Positions 12,891 to 13,776 of a stretch of DNA of 13,776 bases are shown here, piece after piece. Numbering within the stretch: position 1 is the first letter of the stretch; the number at the start of each line of letters is the position of its first letter. The notes under the pieces are model-generated. The model was not told where the DNA came from and did not search any database. It was given only the letters and a program-made list of their open reading frames with translations. Where the stretch lies: positions 1 through 13,776 of the forward strand of contig CATJZR010000061.1 in NCBI GenBank assembly GCA_949745625.1, in the 5' to 3' direction. A program made the position numbers and the translations under genes. This DNA comes from an uncultured Eubacteriales bacterium. Its GTDB lineage: Bacteria; Bacillota; Clostridia; Christensenellales; Borkfalkiaceae.

Positions 12891-13776
12891 ATGTTAACGA
12901 CTAAAGAAGGGTATTCAAAGGCAAGCGTTTGGTTAGAGCGCGTGGTCGCTACGCTAATCGGCTTATTTTTTTTGGGCTTGATAATAAGTTTTTGTGTGCT
13001 TGCTTCTCGCGATTTGTCCGAAGAAAGCAAGGAAATAGTGAATACTTTTAAAAGCTTTGATAATAAAGACGGCGTTCGTTACAGTCAAGCCGGAACAATC
13101 GTTTTCCCGGATAAAACAATAAGGTTGTACGACCTTGAATACAACGGCAACCGTTGTGAATTAATCACTTGCCGTCAAGACGTGTTTTATGCCTATGCGC
13201 AGCAAAAAACGGATAAAAACCACAGAACTTTTTATTTGTTAGCCGTAAATTATGACGATAACGATATTACTTTAATCGACACTGTCGAAAACGTATACTG
13301 TCGGGACTTGGGCAGCAGTTTCGGTTTTTGTGTGGGTAATAAATTTTACTTTGCACCTCACGACGACGAATATATAACATATAATTTAGAAGAAAAAAGC
13401 TTCGGTTTCGCCCCTGCGGTTGATGCGAATAATAATACCATTTACGAAAGTTATTTCAATAATTACAGTTATGAAATTCTTAAAAATCAACATTTCTTTA
13501 CCGGCAGCACGCATTACGGTATAGAAATCAAGGATAAGACAACCGCAGAAACAAGAACTTTAACTATGGAAAGCTTATCGGCTTTTCCCGAGGGCGAGTA
13601 TATTTTATCTTTGGAACCGAGCTGTACAAAAGCTTTTTTCCGGCAAGCGTTGGAAAAGGACGGCGATATTTATATTTTGGGAAGGATAGACCTCGACAGT
13701 TATATGTACTCGCAATGCGTTGTAATGAAATACGACTTTACCCAAAATAAACTTACTTATTATTCTTCGGACTTAT
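12891..13776 (+). CDS. Unknown membrane-anchored extracytoplasmic protein (3' truncated)
   Basis: The frame stays open for 295 codons to the end of the window, so the C-terminus is missing. A short cytoplasmic N-terminus (1-17) is followed by one hydrophobic helix (about 18-38, VVATLIGLFFLGLIISFCVL). The rest is a soluble domain rich in Tyr, Phe, Asp and Asn with alternating strand-like segments, which would lie outside the membrane. Repeated short strands (for example YILGRIDL, then VVMKYDF) hint at a beta-propeller-like fold, a weak inference. Four or more cysteines occur in the outer domain. No ribosome binding site precedes the ATG, but the promoter puts the transcription start there. It is divergent from tRNA-Leu. 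Codon use is more AT-rich than in the transporters. No family recognised. Confidence 0.75.
   Translation, partial: MLTTKEGYSKASVWLERVVATLIGLFFLGLIISFCVLASRDLSEESKEIVNTFKSFDNKDGVRYSQAGTIVFPDKTIRLYDLEYNGNRCELITCRQDVFYAYAQQKTDKNHRTFYLLAVNYDDNDITLIDTVENVYCRDLGSSFGFCVGNKFYFAPHDDEYITYNLEEKSFGFAPAVDANNNTIYESYFNNYSYEILKNQHFFTGSTHYGIEIKDKTTAETRTLTMESLSAFPEGEYILSLEPSCTKAFFRQALEKDGDIYILGRIDLDSYMYSQCVVMKYDFTQNKLTYYSSDL

Overview
The window looks like chromosomal DNA of an anaerobic, moderate-GC member of the Firmicutes (Clostridia). The reasons are a rubrerythrin, canonical AGGAGG-type ribosome binding sites, sigma-A-like promoters with very short leaders, many small intrinsic terminators and a tRNA with an encoded CCA. 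A gut lineage near Christensenellales is only a guess from general look and codon use. No phage, CRISPR or transposase gene is visible.

Layout. 1-609 is the 3' end of a P1B-type metal-exporting ATPase. 701-2263 is an AzgA-like purine permease, and 3948-5657 is adenine deaminase. Between these two purine genes lies an AT-rich stretch (about 2290-3875). It holds an unknown 263-residue protein divergent from a small XRE regulator, with an operator-like inverted-repeat array between them, then a candidate structured RNA with its own promoter and tandem terminators, then an unknown 71-residue protein. 5732-7841 is a compact DpnII-type restriction-modification operon: a Dam-like adenine methylase with an extra N-terminal HTH domain, a DpnII-family endonuclease and a 57-residue zinc-knuckle protein. 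On the minus strand, 7916-8704 is rubrerythrin followed by two tiny overlapping genes. 8871-12490 is a coupled pair encoding a heterodimeric ABC exporter with one degenerate ATP site. Then come a tRNA-Leu(UAG) on the minus strand and the 5' part of a membrane-anchored protein that runs off the window.

How it fits together. The permease and deaminase would import adenine and convert it to hypoxanthine. The restriction operon should recognise GATC, and reading the whole window by eye I found no GATC at all, where roughly fifty would be expected by chance. That suggests long-standing pressure from this specificity. Other points worth a second look are the 3457-3641 RNA candidate, two genes whose -10 boxes place transcription starts on the ATG itself (leaderless mRNAs), and the small genes attached to the restriction and rubrerythrin operons.
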